Positions 1 to 9,085 of a stretch of DNA of 45,313 nucleotides are shown piece by piece. The stretch's first letter is position 1; each line of letters begins with the position of its first letter. Location: positions 1-45,313 of the forward strand of contig NEXD01000005.1 of assembly GCA_003019595.1 (NCBI GenBank), written 5' to 3'. This stretch comes from Candidatus Marsarchaeota G1 archaeon BE_D (GTDB lineage: Archaea; Thermoproteota; Thermoprotei_A; Marsarchaeales; Marsarchaeaceae). The translations under genes were made by a program, and so were the position numbers. The notes below the pieces were generated by a model that had not been told where the DNA came from, ran no database searches, and was given only the letters and a program-made list of their open reading frames with translations.

Positions 1-123
1 TTTATGCCCATCTTTATGGTCGCAGACACGCTCACTTACGCCGAAGTGTTCTTTAACTCGCCAGCACAGTTTGCAGTGTATCTTTTTGGGTTTCACTCTA
101 CGTAGGTATACGTAGGTACGCAT
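1..123 (-). CDS. Partial reading frame with a Cys/His cluster, cut by the left edge
   Basis: An ATG at 123 on the minus strand opens 41 codons without a stop and runs off the window. The readable protein contains IHCKLCWRVKEH and then VCDHKDGHK, a C-x2-C ... C-x(1/5)-H arrangement that could bind zinc. No family is recognised. A second minus-strand frame, ending at 98 and containing GLHDAMKPKLYAYDRYADAY, overlaps it, so the two may be parts of one frameshifted protein. No clear ribosome binding site is seen. A decayed or cut mobile-element gene is possible, but this is only a guess. Confidence 0.28.
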   Translation of the reverse strand, partial: MRTYVYLRRVKPKKIHCKLCWRVKEHFGVSERVCDHKDGHK

Positions 124-129
124 CAGCAT
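112..129. repeat. Short hairpin next to a 10-bp tandem repeat
   Basis: On the minus strand GGTATGC and GCGTACC (one G-U pair) flank a TGAT loop. Immediately beside it, at 99-118 on the plus strand, the 10-mer TACGTAGGTA occurs twice in tandem. Function is unknown. The position inside a weakly coding stretch suggests a structural or mobile-element end rather than a gene. Confidence 0.35.
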
Positions 130-536
130 ACCTGTCGTACGCGTAGAGCTTGGGCTTCATAGCATCATGCAGACCCCTCACGAGTTCACTGGTCCCACTC
201 CGCTTTCCCCCTGTCTCGACGCACCCACCACGCAGTGGGGAACGCCGACCATCTTCAGTCCCCCTGCTTCCTGTGTGTGCACGTACCTCTCCCTCTCTTA
301 CTGTGGAGGTCTTGGGTCTCTATCTACTACCACCCTACTGCCCATGCACACACAAATTGTTCAAATACAGAAATACATATAAACCTATTTTGAAACTGCT
401 GACTACGGCTTCAACAAGTTTCCTGGCACACTAGCTTACATTCCTGGTTTGTTTGACGCGCTTTTTGCGTTATATATTTTGGGTTTCTTGGCGTGTGTTT
501 TAGTGTGTCGCAAGCGACTCGTCACGAATTAAAAGT
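124..536. other. Stretch without a supportable gene, G-rich on the minus strand
   Basis: No reading frame here looks like a real protein; the plus-strand frame 150-434 is Pro/Ser-rich with no motif. The minus strand carries two TATA-like boxes (469-480 and 374-385) followed by a G-rich segment. That fits either a non-coding RNA or the leader of the cut frame at 1-123. A tRNA, SRP RNA or RNase P RNA was looked for by signature and not found. Confidence 0.4.
469..480 (-). promoter_or_regulatory. TATA-like box on the minus strand
   Basis: The plus strand reads GTTATATATTTT, which is AAAATATATAAC on the minus strand. It is a strong archaeal TATA match that points leftwards into 1-445, where no clear gene is seen. 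Confidence 0.4.
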
Positions 537-1183
537 TTAAGCCAAAACCAGCGCCTTTCCCTCCCACTTCGTGAGCCCTCTTTCGCAAAGCATCGAAGCC
601 GCTTCGCGCAAGCGCTTTCTTGAAACTCTTATGCCGTAGTACCTCCTAAACCATGCGGAAAGCTCTTCAGGGTCTCCCTTTAATTCTGGGTGATTACGTA
701 GTAGCCTGAGCGTTAGGTTAGAAAGGTCTTCGTAAAAGTTCCATGGGTAGATGAACCAAGCCCAGTCCTTTACCACTTCACCCGTAAAGTCTGGTTTGAA
801 CGAGCTTTGTATCAGGTGTTGCATTGTGGCGGTTTTGACCGATAGCGGGTTGAGCGTTGACACATGCTTTACGGTTTCTGTCAAACTTGAACCCGTGTCC
901 GTTATGTCGTCCACCACTAGCACTTTTTTGCCTGTAAGGTCTGCGTTTAGCGGATACTTGATCACTGCTCTCTCTGTGTGCTCACCCGTGACGTACCAGT
1001 GTTCAACCTTGACGCTCACCAAATCCATTATGCCTAGCACATCACACAGTATTCTTGCTGGGACAAGCCCTCCTCTGCTAATCGCAACAACTAAGTCGGG
1101 TTTGTAACCAGCTTTTTTACGTTGAGCGCCATTTGCCTGCTAAGCCTGTACGCGTCCCCCCATCTTACCACCACGCATTTCAT
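537..1183 (-). CDS. Phosphoribosyltransferase family protein (frameshifted as read)
   Basis: This is a type I phosphoribosyltransferase, which transfers the phosphoribosyl group of PRPP to a base, most likely a purine; the exact substrate cannot be told. The PRPP-binding loop is clear: VLVVDDITDTGSSLTE. Upstream, DLVVAISRGGLVPARIL is the usual substrate-side strand. The C-terminal part (GIRVSRKRLREAASML) is a short helical tail. The natural start appears to be ATG at 1183 (MKCVVVRWGDAYRLSRQ). As written, the frame breaks at an A6 run (1113-1118); one more A gives continuous V-K-K-A-G-Y and about 216 residues. Without that base only a frame from GTG 1040 remains, lacking the first strand. The gene is probably intact in the cell. 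Confidence 0.82.
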
Positions 1184-1293
1184 GTCCAACTGGCAACACC
1201 CAAGGAACAAAATACAATTTAGCACACAGAAGGATATATACTTACCTCTCAAGCGTAACGAAAAGCTCGGCCACTTTTTAAAACGTTAATTGA
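1184..1293 (-). promoter_or_regulatory. Intergenic region with probable promoter for the phosphoribosyltransferase
   Basis: The minus strand carries a TATA-like GTATATAT near 1233-1242, about 50 nt before the ATG at 1183. No gene is seen in the gap. Confidence 0.35.
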
Positions 1294-1638
1294 CTACCTC
1301 AACCTTGAAAGCCTTTCCGAAACTTCGCGCTCAAAATCAGCTTCGTGTCCTTTGGATCTTTTTACCATTATGTGACCGCGCGAAATGTGAACGAGCTCGT
1401 GTGTCACCACGTACTTCAAAAGCTGGGTTTTTTGTGGTTCTTGTAGGCTTCTCAGCTCACAAGAAACTTCGATCACAGGGATCCAGAAAGCCCTTCCTTT
1501 TTCGTGCACCTTTTTCATTCTGGTTTGTGCGAGTGTGCCTTGTTTCAGCTTTTTGTAGCCTATCCTGATAGGCGCATCTCGGATTTCGGGAAATGCTTTC
1601 ACACACGCGTTCAAAACTTCGAGTAGTTCTTTCGTCAT
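1294..1638 (-). CDS. Small SprT/WSS-like zinc metallopeptidase-like protein
   Basis: The 114-residue protein has VTHELVHISRGHIM around residue 80, an HExxH zinc-binding helix, followed by KGHEADFE, which could supply the third ligand as in SprT/M48-like proteases. The N-terminal half is a plain alpha/beta scaffold with no signal peptide, so it should be cytoplasmic. The ATG overlaps the stop of the upstream membrane-protein gene by 4 nt, so the two are probably co-transcribed. The substrate is unknown. The fold call rests on the motif alone. Confidence 0.7.
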   Translation of the reverse strand: MTKELLEVLNACVKAFPEIRDAPIRIGYKKLKQGTLAQTRMKKVHEKGRAFWIPVIEVSCELRSLQEPQKTQLLKYVVTHELVHISRGHIMVKRSKGHEADFEREVSERLSRLR

Positions 1639-2156
1639 TTCGTTTGCACTTTTGGTTTCGCCGAGCGAACAATTCCGCTTGCGATCACAACAATACCTGC
1701 TATAAAAAGCCCTAGTGAGATATACGTGAGTGTGCTAAGAAACAGCGGGTTTGAGATCTTTGCGACCACGTACGCATATTTCACATCAAGCTGTGTCGAA
1801 CCGTTGTTGTAAAAACCAAGGTTGTAAGCTCCGCTACGTGTCCCAAGGTCGTACACAAGCTCGTAGCTTCCGTTTCTTCCGCTTGTAAGACTTGGGGTGA
1901 CGTTCGAAACACCGTTGCTCAGCCAAGTCTTAATCGGGCGAGAGCTCGTGTTGTAAAAAACTAGAAGTAGCCTTTCTGTGGCGTTGACGCTAACCGTTTT
2001 GGACGCACTAGGGGTGAGCGTAAAACTGCCTTTTTCTCCCCCTCCTAGCGAAAGTCCGATAGAGGGTGTAAAGTAAAGCAGGGGTAGAACAAGAATGTAA
2101 ACGATAAAAGCAAGCAGTAAAAGGCTTACTCCACCGATTACGACGCTCTTTTTCAA
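1635..2156 (-). CDS. Membrane-anchored protein with an extracellular beta-rich domain
   Basis: The 173-residue protein has an N-terminal hydrophobic segment (about 5-30), a Ser/Thr/Asn-rich outer domain (about 35-130), and a second membrane helix (about 140-165) with a short basic tail. Several N-x-S/T sites such as NNGS and NGS fit a glycosylated outer domain. The start is TTG at 2156. No known family is recognised. It overlaps the metallopeptidase-like gene by 4 nt, and a shared role at the cell surface is only a suggestion. Confidence 0.7.
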   Translation of the reverse strand: MKKSVVIGGVSLLLLAFIVYILVLPLLYFTPSIGLSLGGGEKGSFTLTPSASKTVSVNATERLLLVFYNTSSRPIKTWLSNGVSNVTPSLTSGRNGSYELVYDLGTRSGAYNLGFYNNGSTQLDVKYAYVVAKISNPLFLSTLTYISLGLFIAGIVVIASGIVRSAKPKVQTK

Positions 2157-2177
2157 ATCTTGTTTGAAACAGCCGAA

Positions 2178-2549
2178 CTAGGAATAAGTCTTTCGCTCAC
2201 GACTTACAAGCACTATTTCGTTTCCGAAGGGGTCTCCAACGCCCACGTTTGTGTGACCAGAAAGCGTTTGCTCTGGTCCATAAAGAATTCTTCCACCCTT
2301 CTTTGTGACGCGATCGAGAACGTGTGACAAATCTTCTACTTCGATAAAAATGTTAGAACCACCAGGTTTTCGCCACTCCTCGCCAACTTCAGGCACGCGT
2401 ATGAGAAGCGGGATTCCCTCAAGGTCGAACACAGCCATTCCTCTTTCTTCGTCCGCTTCGACAAGCGGTAATCCTAGCGCATCGCGGTAAAAGCTCACCG
2501 CCTCTTCGACTGAGTACCCAAAAAGTGTAACGCCCCAAAGTCTTGGCAT
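2178..2549 (-). CDS. Glyoxalase/VOC superfamily protein
   Basis: The 123-residue single-domain protein has the paired beta-alpha-beta-beta-beta modules of the vicinal oxygen chelate fold: VEEAVSFYRDALGLPLVEAD at the N-terminus and DPFGNEIVLVSRE at the C-terminus. Members bind a divalent metal and act as glyoxalases, epimerases, dioxygenases or resistance proteins. The substrate cannot be told here. It lies 12 nt after surE on the same strand and is likely co-transcribed. Confidence 0.8.
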   Translation of the reverse strand: MPRLWGVTLFGYSVEEAVSFYRDALGLPLVEADEERGMAVFDLEGIPLLIRVPEVGEEWRKPGGSNIFIEVEDLSHVLDRVTKKGGRILYGPEQTLSGHTNVGVGDPFGNEIVLVSRERKTYS

Positions 2550-2561
2550 AGCCCTTCCCCC

Positions 2562-3389
2562 TCACGTCTTTCCCTCAGTTATTTGCACTGCCTCACCCCT
2601 TTTTTCATCACCAAGAATTGAGTCTATCAGCTTTTTCGTGGCTTCAAGCGCTTCTTTTGAATAGTTCACAAGACTTACCGGCGTGATCGAAATGTTCTTT
2701 TCCACAAGCACTGTGTGCACGTCCGTTCCTACGTCGAGCTCTTTTTTCACCTTACCCGCAAGCCAGTAGTAGCTTTTCCCTCGTGGGTCTCGCCTTTCTA
2801 TCACGTATTCGTCGAACATTGTGCGCGCCATTGGAACGACCTTTACCACGGTCTTTTCGGTGATTCTTTCAGGAAAGTTGACGCTCAAAACGTCAACCCC
2901 TTCTGGAAGGCCGTTTTTCAAAACGCCGGCCACGATCTTTCTTGTGTAGCTTATTGCACCGGCAAACTCGTCTATAGAGGGCTCGTAGCGGTAGTCTATC
3001 ACCATGGAAAACGCAATGCCCTTAATTCCGTTTAGCGCGCCCGCAAGAGCGGCGGAAACCGTTCCGCTTGTGTAAAACGACTGTAGCGTTAGGTTTTCCC
3101 CCAAGTTTATTCCGCTTAGCACTAGCTTTATTTCTCTCCTTTTAAAAAGCTTGTACCTTGCGAGAAACACCGCGTCGGTGGGCGAACCAGAAACCGCGTA
3201 AGCGATTTTTCCGTCGATAAGAACCTTTTCGATTCTCAAAGGCTTGTAAAAGGTTATGCTCATTCCCGCGGCGCTTTGTGGACCAGCAGGCGCCACAATT
3301 TCCGTTTTTTCGCCTAATTCGCGCACTGCTCGGTAGAGCGCAAGCAACCCCGGGCTTCTTATGCCATCGTCGTTTGTTAGTACGATCAA
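2562..3389 (-). CDS. surE: 5'-nucleotidase SurE
   Basis: SurE is a metal-dependent phosphatase acting on nucleoside 5'-monophosphates. The N-terminal VLTNDDGIRSPGL carries the DD metal ligands, SAAGMSIT follows around residue 40, SGSPTDAVFLA near 87, and LSGINLGENL near 112, all family hallmarks. The length of 275 is normal. The start is TTG at 3389, placed directly before I-V-L-T-N-D-D-G; no ATG lies upstream in frame. It is 41 nt downstream of nuoN and could be read through from the nuo operon. Confidence 0.92.
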   Translation of the reverse strand: MIVLTNDDGIRSPGLLALYRAVRELGEKTEIVAPAGPQSAAGMSITFYKPLRIEKVLIDGKIAYAVSGSPTDAVFLARYKLFKRREIKLVLSGINLGENLTLQSFYTSGTVSAALAGALNGIKGIAFSMVIDYRYEPSIDEFAGAISYTRKIVAGVLKNGLPEGVDVLSVNFPERITEKTVVKVVPMARTMFDEYVIERRDPRGKSYYWLAGKVKKELDVGTDVHTVLVEKNISITPVSLVNYSKEALEATKKLIDSILGDEKRGEAVQITEGKT

Positions 3390-3430
3390 TTGTCTTTCTA
3401 ATTTTAGTCGGAAGCTTGTAATAAAATCTT

Positions 3431-4909
3431 CTATGGGTGCGTTAAGATTTGCTGGTAAAGCGAGTTTATCGCGTGTTGCGAAGCTCCTAAAATTGGAGCT
3501 TCAGCAAGCCCTAGCGCTATTGTGAGCGCAAGAGAAATCGCTATAGGCACGACGTGCGAAATCGACTCTTGGAAAGCTTGCTCTCGTGGTTGTTTGTTTG
3601 CCACGCCCATGTACATGTTTTTGATGAGTCGTGCGTAGTAATAAAGACTGAGCGCGCTGTTTAGAACACCGGCCACCGCAAGCCATATCCAAGCGCCACC
3701 GGCTTTCACCGCCGCGTAAAACATGAAGAATTTGGCGACAAAAACCGACAAAGGAGGTATTCCCGCTAAACTGAGCAGAAAAATCGACATTGAAAACGCG
3801 CTCAGTGGCGCGACCCTACCAAGCCATGCATAGTCGTCAAAGGTGCTAGCCCCAAACTTTGTTTCGAAATAATCCGCGACGATGAACGACCCAGCCTTTG
3901 ACACCGCGTAGCTCAACACAAAGTATATCAAAACCGCGTAGGAGAAGCTTGAAGCTAGCGCAAGCCCTATGAGGATGTAGCCGGATTGCGAAATGCTTGA
4001 GTAAGCGAGCATTCTTTTTACTCTTGTTTGAACGAGCGCCGCGAGATTCCCTACGCTCATCGTGACAATGGACAGCGCCGCAAACAAAACACGCCACTCT
4101 AAGTGTGAAAGCGCTTGCACGCTCGGTCCCATTGTGAGAAATATCTTTAAAAGCGCGGCAAAACCCATCACTTTGGACGCGCTCGCAAGGTAAGTGGTTG
4201 TCGCGTACGGCGCACCATCGTAGGTGTCGGGAAGCCAGAGGTGGAAGGGAACTGCCGCAACCTTAAATCCGAACCCCACTATGAGCAAAACAAAGCCTAT
4301 CGCTAGCAGTCTTGACGCACTAGGAGAAATGAGCGCGAAGCTAGGCTTCAAATCGATGCTTCCAGTTGCAAGATAAACAAGAGATATCGCGTACAAAATG
4401 ATTCCCGCAGAAAGCGCGCCCACCACAAAGAACTTTATCGCCGCTTCGGCGGAGTGTGGATTGTTCTTATCAAAAAGCGTCATCGCGTAAGTCGCAACAG
4501 TCGACATTTCGAACGCGACAAAAAGCGCGATAAGGTTTGTCGAAGCGGCGACAAAGTACATTCCGAGTGTCGCAAGAACCACAAGCACATAGAACTCAAA
4601 CGGGCTACTCAACCTTTTTAAAAACTGTGAATCTGTGAGCACTACAAGGAGCGCGGAAAGACTAAAAACCACGCCGAAAATCTGCGAAAAAGAGTCGAAC
4701 AAGAAAGAGTCGCCGGCGATGTAAGCGTGAGAGTGTGACTGAATAAGAAGTAGCGAAAGCACGGTTGTGCACAAGAGCAGTGCTATGCTGATCAAGCGAC
4801 TCAGCGTGACATCTTCTAGTAGCACGTCTTGTAAGAACAACAAAAGCGCGCCAAACGCCAAAACGAGCACAGGTAAGAATTCGGGTGAAATGTTCATGTG
4901 ACTCACCAT
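3431..4909 (-). CDS. nuoN: NADH-quinone oxidoreductase subunit N
   Basis: This is one of the three antiporter-like subunits of complex I, a proton channel in the membrane arm with about 14 membrane helices. The helix-5 Glu is in LFVAFEMSTVATYA, the helix-7 region reads FHLWLPDTYDGAP, and a Lys follows in SASKVMGFAALLK. The length of 492 is normal. ATG 4909 overlaps the nuoM stop; a second ATG at 4897 (MNISPEF) is an alternative start. It is the last nuo gene of the operon. Confidence 0.93.
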   Translation of the reverse strand: MVSHMNISPEFLPVLVLAFGALLLFLQDVLLEDVTLSRLISIALLLCTTVLSLLLIQSHSHAYIAGDSFLFDSFSQIFGVVFSLSALLVVLTDSQFLKRLSSPFEFYVLVVLATLGMYFVAASTNLIALFVAFEMSTVATYAMTLFDKNNPHSAEAAIKFFVVGALSAGIILYAISLVYLATGSIDLKPSFALISPSASRLLAIGFVLLIVGFGFKVAAVPFHLWLPDTYDGAPYATTTYLASASKVMGFAALLKIFLTMGPSVQALSHLEWRVLFAALSIVTMSVGNLAALVQTRVKRMLAYSSISQSGYILIGLALASSFSYAVLIYFVLSYAVSKAGSFIVADYFETKFGASTFDDYAWLGRVAPLSAFSMSIFLLSLAGIPPLSVFVAKFFMFYAAVKAGGAWIWLAVAGVLNSALSLYYYARLIKNMYMGVANKQPREQAFQESISHVVPIAISLALTIALGLAEAPILGASQHAINSLYQQILTHP

Positions 4910-6393
4910 CCCGCAAGCTTCACGATCAGCTGTGCGCTTGGCGCTATGTAAGACTGCAGTATCAGCGGGTAAACGCCAAGCGCGATTATAAAAATCGCGA
5001 ATATCGAAAGAGAGACGAGCTCGCTACCCGAAAGATCGTGAAAATGTATGCCTTTTAAAGGCTCAGAGAACACCACCCTTTGTAGCATCCAAGTGAAGTA
5101 ACCGAGGGTTATCGCAAGAACCGTGGCTGTCAAAATACCCGCGTAAACGTTCACGGATAGCGCGCTTGTGATTATCATGTATTCTCCAACAAACCCGCTT
5201 AAGCCTGGTAGTCCAACGGCTGCAAGAGAAGCAAAAGTGATGAACCCTCCTAGTTTTGGCATGAGGTGTGCGAGTCCGCTCAGCTTTGGTATGTCTCTTG
5301 TTCCCGTGGATTCCCCGATAAACCCTGCAAGAAGGAACAAAGAGCCGATGATGACACCGTGGCTAAACATTTGAAAAACCGCGCCAACAAGCCCAATAGG
5401 TGTAAGAGAAGCCACACCGATGAGCACAAAGCCCATGTGGCTTATGCTCGAAAGCGCGACCATTCTCTTTACGTCAACCTGCCTAAAAGTCACAAAAGAC
5501 GCGTAAAGCGCGCTCACCAAACCTAGAATAAGAAGCCAGTGCGCATATGCTTGGGCGACGCTTGGGATCATCTCGAACGCAAACCGGATAAGCCCATACC
5601 CGCCCATCTTGAGTAGCAACGCCGCAAGAATCACGCTCACAGGACTTGGCGCTTCGACGTGCGCATCTGGAAGCCAGGTGTGAAACGGAAAGATCGGCAT
5701 TTTCACAAAGAAACCAAAAACTAGCGTTGCAAAGATCGCACTCTTTAGGCTCTGAGGAAAGGACGCGCTTGAAAGAGCCTTGGAAATCACGACCAAGTCA
5801 AATGTGGACGAGTTTGTTGAAAAATACGCAAGGAATATTCCGATGAGCATCACCACGCTTCCAACATGAGTGTAAATCAGAAACTTGTACGCCGCGTATT
5901 CCCTTCTTCCCCCACCCCAAACACCTATAAGAAAGAACATGGGTATTAGCACGATTTCCCAAAAGATGAAGAAAACGAACAAGTTGAGCGAAGTGAACAC
6001 GCCGAGCACACCGCTTTCCGTGATAAGTAGCAACGAGTAGTAAAACGCCTGTCTTTGTGTTATCGTGTTTTTGGACGCAAGAACTGAGCAAAGCGTTGTC
6101 ACAGTTGTAAGAACGACCAGCGGAACGCTTATTCCGTCAACTCCAAAAGTGAGGTTTATCCCAAGTTGAGGAAGCCACGCGTAGCTTGAGTATTCCGAAA
6201 ACTCCCCGAATTGCCACTTTAATGGGTTTAGTCCATAGGACAAAAGCACAAACAAAGAAAGTAGCAGAGTGACAGCCGAACTCACAAGCGCAAATCGAAA
6301 GGCTATCGCATCACCCCTTTTTGTTGCACCTACAAAAAGCAAAGCAAACCCCGTAACCAGAGGAAAGAAAACGCTCAAAACCACAAAATCCAT
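4903..6393 (-). CDS. nuoM: NADH-quinone oxidoreductase subunit M
   Basis: This is the second antiporter-like subunit, 496 residues with about 14 membrane helices. The conserved Glu sits in FWEIVLIPMFFLIG, the helix-7 signature is HTWLPDAHVEAPSPVSVILA with a Lys shortly after (LLKMGGYG), and a helix-8 Lys lies in VKRMVALSSISHMG. The ATG abuts the nuoL stop with no gap, so the genes are translationally coupled. Confidence 0.94.
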   Translation of the reverse strand: MDFVVLSVFFPLVTGFALLFVGATKRGDAIAFRFALVSSAVTLLLSLFVLLSYGLNPLKWQFGEFSEYSSYAWLPQLGINLTFGVDGISVPLVVLTTVTTLCSVLASKNTITQRQAFYYSLLLITESGVLGVFTSLNLFVFFIFWEIVLIPMFFLIGVWGGGRREYAAYKFLIYTHVGSVVMLIGIFLAYFSTNSSTFDLVVISKALSSASFPQSLKSAIFATLVFGFFVKMPIFPFHTWLPDAHVEAPSPVSVILAALLLKMGGYGLIRFAFEMIPSVAQAYAHWLLILGLVSALYASFVTFRQVDVKRMVALSSISHMGFVLIGVASLTPIGLVGAVFQMFSHGVIIGSLFLLAGFIGESTGTRDIPKLSGLAHLMPKLGGFITFASLAAVGLPGLSGFVGEYMIITSALSVNVYAGILTATVLAITLGYFTWMLQRVVFSEPLKGIHFHDLSGSELVSLSIFAIFIIALGVYPLILQSYIAPSAQLIVKLAGW

Positions 6394-8265
6394 TCAGCCC
6401 ACCACCAAAATGACAAGAATCACAATCACACCCAAAACCACCGCTGCTGCGTAGTTTCTTACGCGGCCGGTTTCGATTTTTCTCACTCTTTGACCAAGCT
6501 TTAGCGTTGCAGCCGCGATTCCGTTCACCACACCGTCGATCACTCTTCTATCAAAGAAGTCGAGTAGCGCGCACCAACCGCTCGTAACCCCTCTTGCAAA
6601 CGCATTGTAAGACGCATCGAAGTAGTACCCCTTTTCAAGAAGTGTGCGAATTCCGCGGCCTAGTGAGGTTTTTTCCACAAGCTCAGGCTTTATCCAAGTT
6701 CTTGGGTACACGCTGTAAGCCACAAAGATTCCAGCAAGTGAAGCAATAAGCGTAGAAACGCTGAGCACTAGCGTAGGCTCTTGAGTCAAGGGAAGTGCGT
6801 CAGAGTACAGCACGTACGGTTGAAACACATCGTCAAACGGAGTCCACAGCCATCCTGTGATCAGCGTGAGTGCCATGAGCGTGACCATAGGAACGGTCAT
6901 TACACGTGGCACTTCGTGTACCTCAAACTGTCTTTCCACTTTTGGAGGTAGAACGTACGCGATAAAGAACGCGCGGAAGATGTAAAACGCAGTGAGAATG
7001 GCGGTGACAAGCGTCAAAGCGTATACGAGATAGTCGCCCGTTGTCAAGCCATAGCGGTAAGCCGCCCCGATTATCACGTCTTTGCTAAAGAAGCCGTTAA
7101 ACGGAAATATGCCGCTAAGCGCCAAAGCGCCAAAAAGAAAAGCAAGACTTGTCACTTTCATCTTGCGGAAAAGCCCGCCCATTTTGCGAATGTCTCTTTC
7201 ACCCCCAAGTACATGAAGAACCGCGCCAGCCGAAAGGAAAAGCATCGATTTAAAAATCGCGTGGTTAAGCAAGTGGAACATCGACGCGCCAAACGCGCCA
7301 ACTCCGAGACCGGCCATCATATAACCAAGCTGGCTCATCGTTGAGTACGCGAGAATTCTTTTTAAGTCGTAAGAAACTAGCGCCATTGTGGACGCAAGAA
7401 AAGCGGAGAGAGCGCCGACCAGCGCCACAACCTCAAGCGCATAAGGCGAAACTTGAAACAGTGGATAAAGCCTTGCCACAAGGTAAACGCCTGCGGCAAC
7501 CATTGTCGCCGAGTGGATGAGTGCGCTCACGGTCGTAGGTCCTTCCATCGCGTCTGGAAGCCAAGTGTGCAGTGGAAGCTGCGCGGACTTTCCTATTGCG
7601 CCGACGAATATCCCAAGAGCGATCGTCGTTCTGACCACTGGCGAAATCACAAGAGAAGACGGATTTGAAAGAAGAGAAGGAAGGCTGAGCGTGTGCGCGT
7701 TCAAATAAAGTATCACAAGCGCCACAAGAAAACCCACATCGCCGACCCGTGTTACCACAAAAGCCTTTTTTGCGGCGGCCGCGGCTTCGGGTTTTGTGTA
7801 CCAAAAGCCTATCAAAAGATAAGAACAAACACCCACTAGCTCCCAAAAAACGTACATCGTTATAATCGTGCCAGCAAGAGCAAGGCCCATCATCGAGCCA
7901 GAAAACACCATCATCTCAGTCCAGTAGCGCGGAAGCCCTTCCTCATGTCCCATGTACTCGAGCGAGTAAACGAGTATCAACAGGGAAATAAAAGCGGTGA
8001 GCGCGCTCATGAGCTCACTCAGGTGGTCCACGTATATCCCAAGGTCTATATAGGACACGCCTGATGAAACCCAGTGTAGCGTCGAGTAGTACGGAAGTGG
8101 CTTTTTCACAAAAAACAGCGCTAGTGAAAGAATCGTGGAAAGCATAAGAGAGGCTATCGCGACAAACCCCCCACCATGCGCCATTCTCTTACCAAAAAGT
8201 AGCGGGATTGGGGAAAGAACAAGAGGGAAAACGGGTATAAGCCAAGCGTAGTGTAGCAAGTTCAC
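6394..8265 (-). CDS. nuoL: NADH-quinone oxidoreductase subunit L
   Basis: This is the distal antiporter-like subunit, 623 residues. The shared antiporter core includes FWELVGVCSYLLIGFW, HTWLPDAMEGPTTVSALIH and LKRILAYSTMSQLGYM. A C-terminal extension, the lateral helix and last membrane segment, runs from about 480 to the end and is typical of NuoL. The start is GTG at 8265, 2 nt after the nuoK stop. It is normal for the family. Confidence 0.94.
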   Translation of the reverse strand: MNLLHYAWLIPVFPLVLSPIPLLFGKRMAHGGGFVAIASLMLSTILSLALFFVKKPLPYYSTLHWVSSGVSYIDLGIYVDHLSELMSALTAFISLLILVYSLEYMGHEEGLPRYWTEMMVFSGSMMGLALAGTIITMYVFWELVGVCSYLLIGFWYTKPEAAAAAKKAFVVTRVGDVGFLVALVILYLNAHTLSLPSLLSNPSSLVISPVVRTTIALGIFVGAIGKSAQLPLHTWLPDAMEGPTTVSALIHSATMVAAGVYLVARLYPLFQVSPYALEVVALVGALSAFLASTMALVSYDLKRILAYSTMSQLGYMMAGLGVGAFGASMFHLLNHAIFKSMLFLSAGAVLHVLGGERDIRKMGGLFRKMKVTSLAFLFGALALSGIFPFNGFFSKDVIIGAAYRYGLTTGDYLVYALTLVTAILTAFYIFRAFFIAYVLPPKVERQFEVHEVPRVMTVPMVTLMALTLITGWLWTPFDDVFQPYVLYSDALPLTQEPTLVLSVSTLIASLAGIFVAYSVYPRTWIKPELVEKTSLGRGIRTLLEKGYYFDASYNAFARGVTSGWCALLDFFDRRVIDGVVNGIAAATLKLGQRVRKIETGRVRNYAAAVVLGVIVILVILVVG

Positions 8266-8267
8266 CG

Positions 8268-8570
8268 CTATCCCCTCAACTCCTTGATCTTATCAAGGTC
8301 GATCGTCTTAAACAGCTTGTCTACAACTAGCACGATCGCGATTCCTATTGCCGCTTCCGCTGCGGCGACGCCTATTCCTATCATCGCAAGCGCAAGCCCT
8401 TGCGCAACGCCCGTAAACGCGGAGTACGCGACAAAGTCGATGTTTGCTGAGTTTAAGATGAGCTCGATCGACATGAGCATCCTTACAGCGTTTCTAGAGG
8501 TGAGCACGCCGTACACACCAACTGAAAAAAGCGTAGCGGATAGCGCAACCACTTGGTAAAAGCCGATCAA
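8268..8570 (-). CDS. nuoK: NADH-quinone oxidoreductase subunit K
   Basis: This is a 100-residue subunit with three membrane helices, homologous to MrpC. The family core [19 protein letters not shown] carries the helix-2 Glu, and a second Glu is in [15 protein letters not shown]. The start is TTG at 8570, sharing bases with the nuoJ stop (TTGA overlap) behind a G-rich stretch. This gives the usual 100-residue length. A longer open frame reaching 8780 is just the nuoJ coding region read out of frame. Confidence 0.9.
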   Translation of the reverse strand: MIGFYQVVALSATLFSVGVYGVLTSRNAVRMLMSIELILNSANIDFVAYSAFTGVAQGLALAMIGIGVAAAEAAIGIAIVLVVDKLFKTIDLDKIKELRG

Positions 8571-9079
8571 CTGCCACCACCCCTTTTTTTGTCTTTTTTC
8601 ACAAGGTATATCGAGCCTATTGCCGAAGCCGCGATAAGACCAGCTAGCGCGTACATCGCGCCTCTTAGCTCGACATAAAGCGATGCGGCTATTTGGGAAA
8701 TTCCCACCTGCGTGAGCGTTGTTTGTAAGCTTCCAAGCGTCGTGGTCGAGCTCAGTATTAGCAAAAACAGAAGAACACACATCACAAGGTAAAGCAAGTT
8801 TTCGCTTTTCGTGAGCTGTCTAATCCTACTCGGTAGCTCTTCTCGTCTTGTGAACATCACACCAAAAAGTATTATCACAGTCACCGCGCCAGCGTAAACG
8901 AGTAGCTGAACCATCGAAAGAAAGAGGCTACCTAGTAGCACAAACAAGGCTGCAACTGAAGCAAGCGCGGAAATGAGCGCGGTCGCAGCCCTTACGATGT
9001 CTCGTATTACGACCACGCCTAGCGCGGACAAAAAGGTTATCACTGAAATCGCATAAAAAGCCAAATCGAGCGTGTTCAC
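8567..9079 (-). CDS. nuoJ: NADH-quinone oxidoreductase subunit J
   Basis: This 170-residue protein has five predicted membrane helices. The helix-3 region [16 protein letters not shown] matches the NuoJ/ND6 signature. It starts with GTG at 9079, a few bases after the nuoH stop. A NuoI gene would normally sit between H and J in bacterial and many archaeal operons, and it is absent here. Confidence 0.9.
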   Translation of the reverse strand: MNTLDLAFYAISVITFLSALGVVVIRDIVRAATALISALASVAALFVLLGSLFLSMVQLLVYAGAVTVIILFGVMFTRREELPSRIRQLTKSENLLYLVMCVLLFLLILSSTTTLGSLQTTLTQVGISQIAASLYVELRGAMYALAGLIAASAIGSIYLVKKDKKRGGGS

Positions 9080-9085
9080 GCGCGT

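Noticed and set aside
150-434. 94-codon plus-strand frame at the left edge
   Set aside because: Pro/Ser/Leu-rich composition from a C-rich strand, no motif, and a conflict with the promoter direction.
8571-8780. N-terminal extension of nuoK giving a 170-residue protein
   Set aside because: It is nuoJ coding sequence in another frame; NuoK is about 100 residues and TTG 8570 fits.
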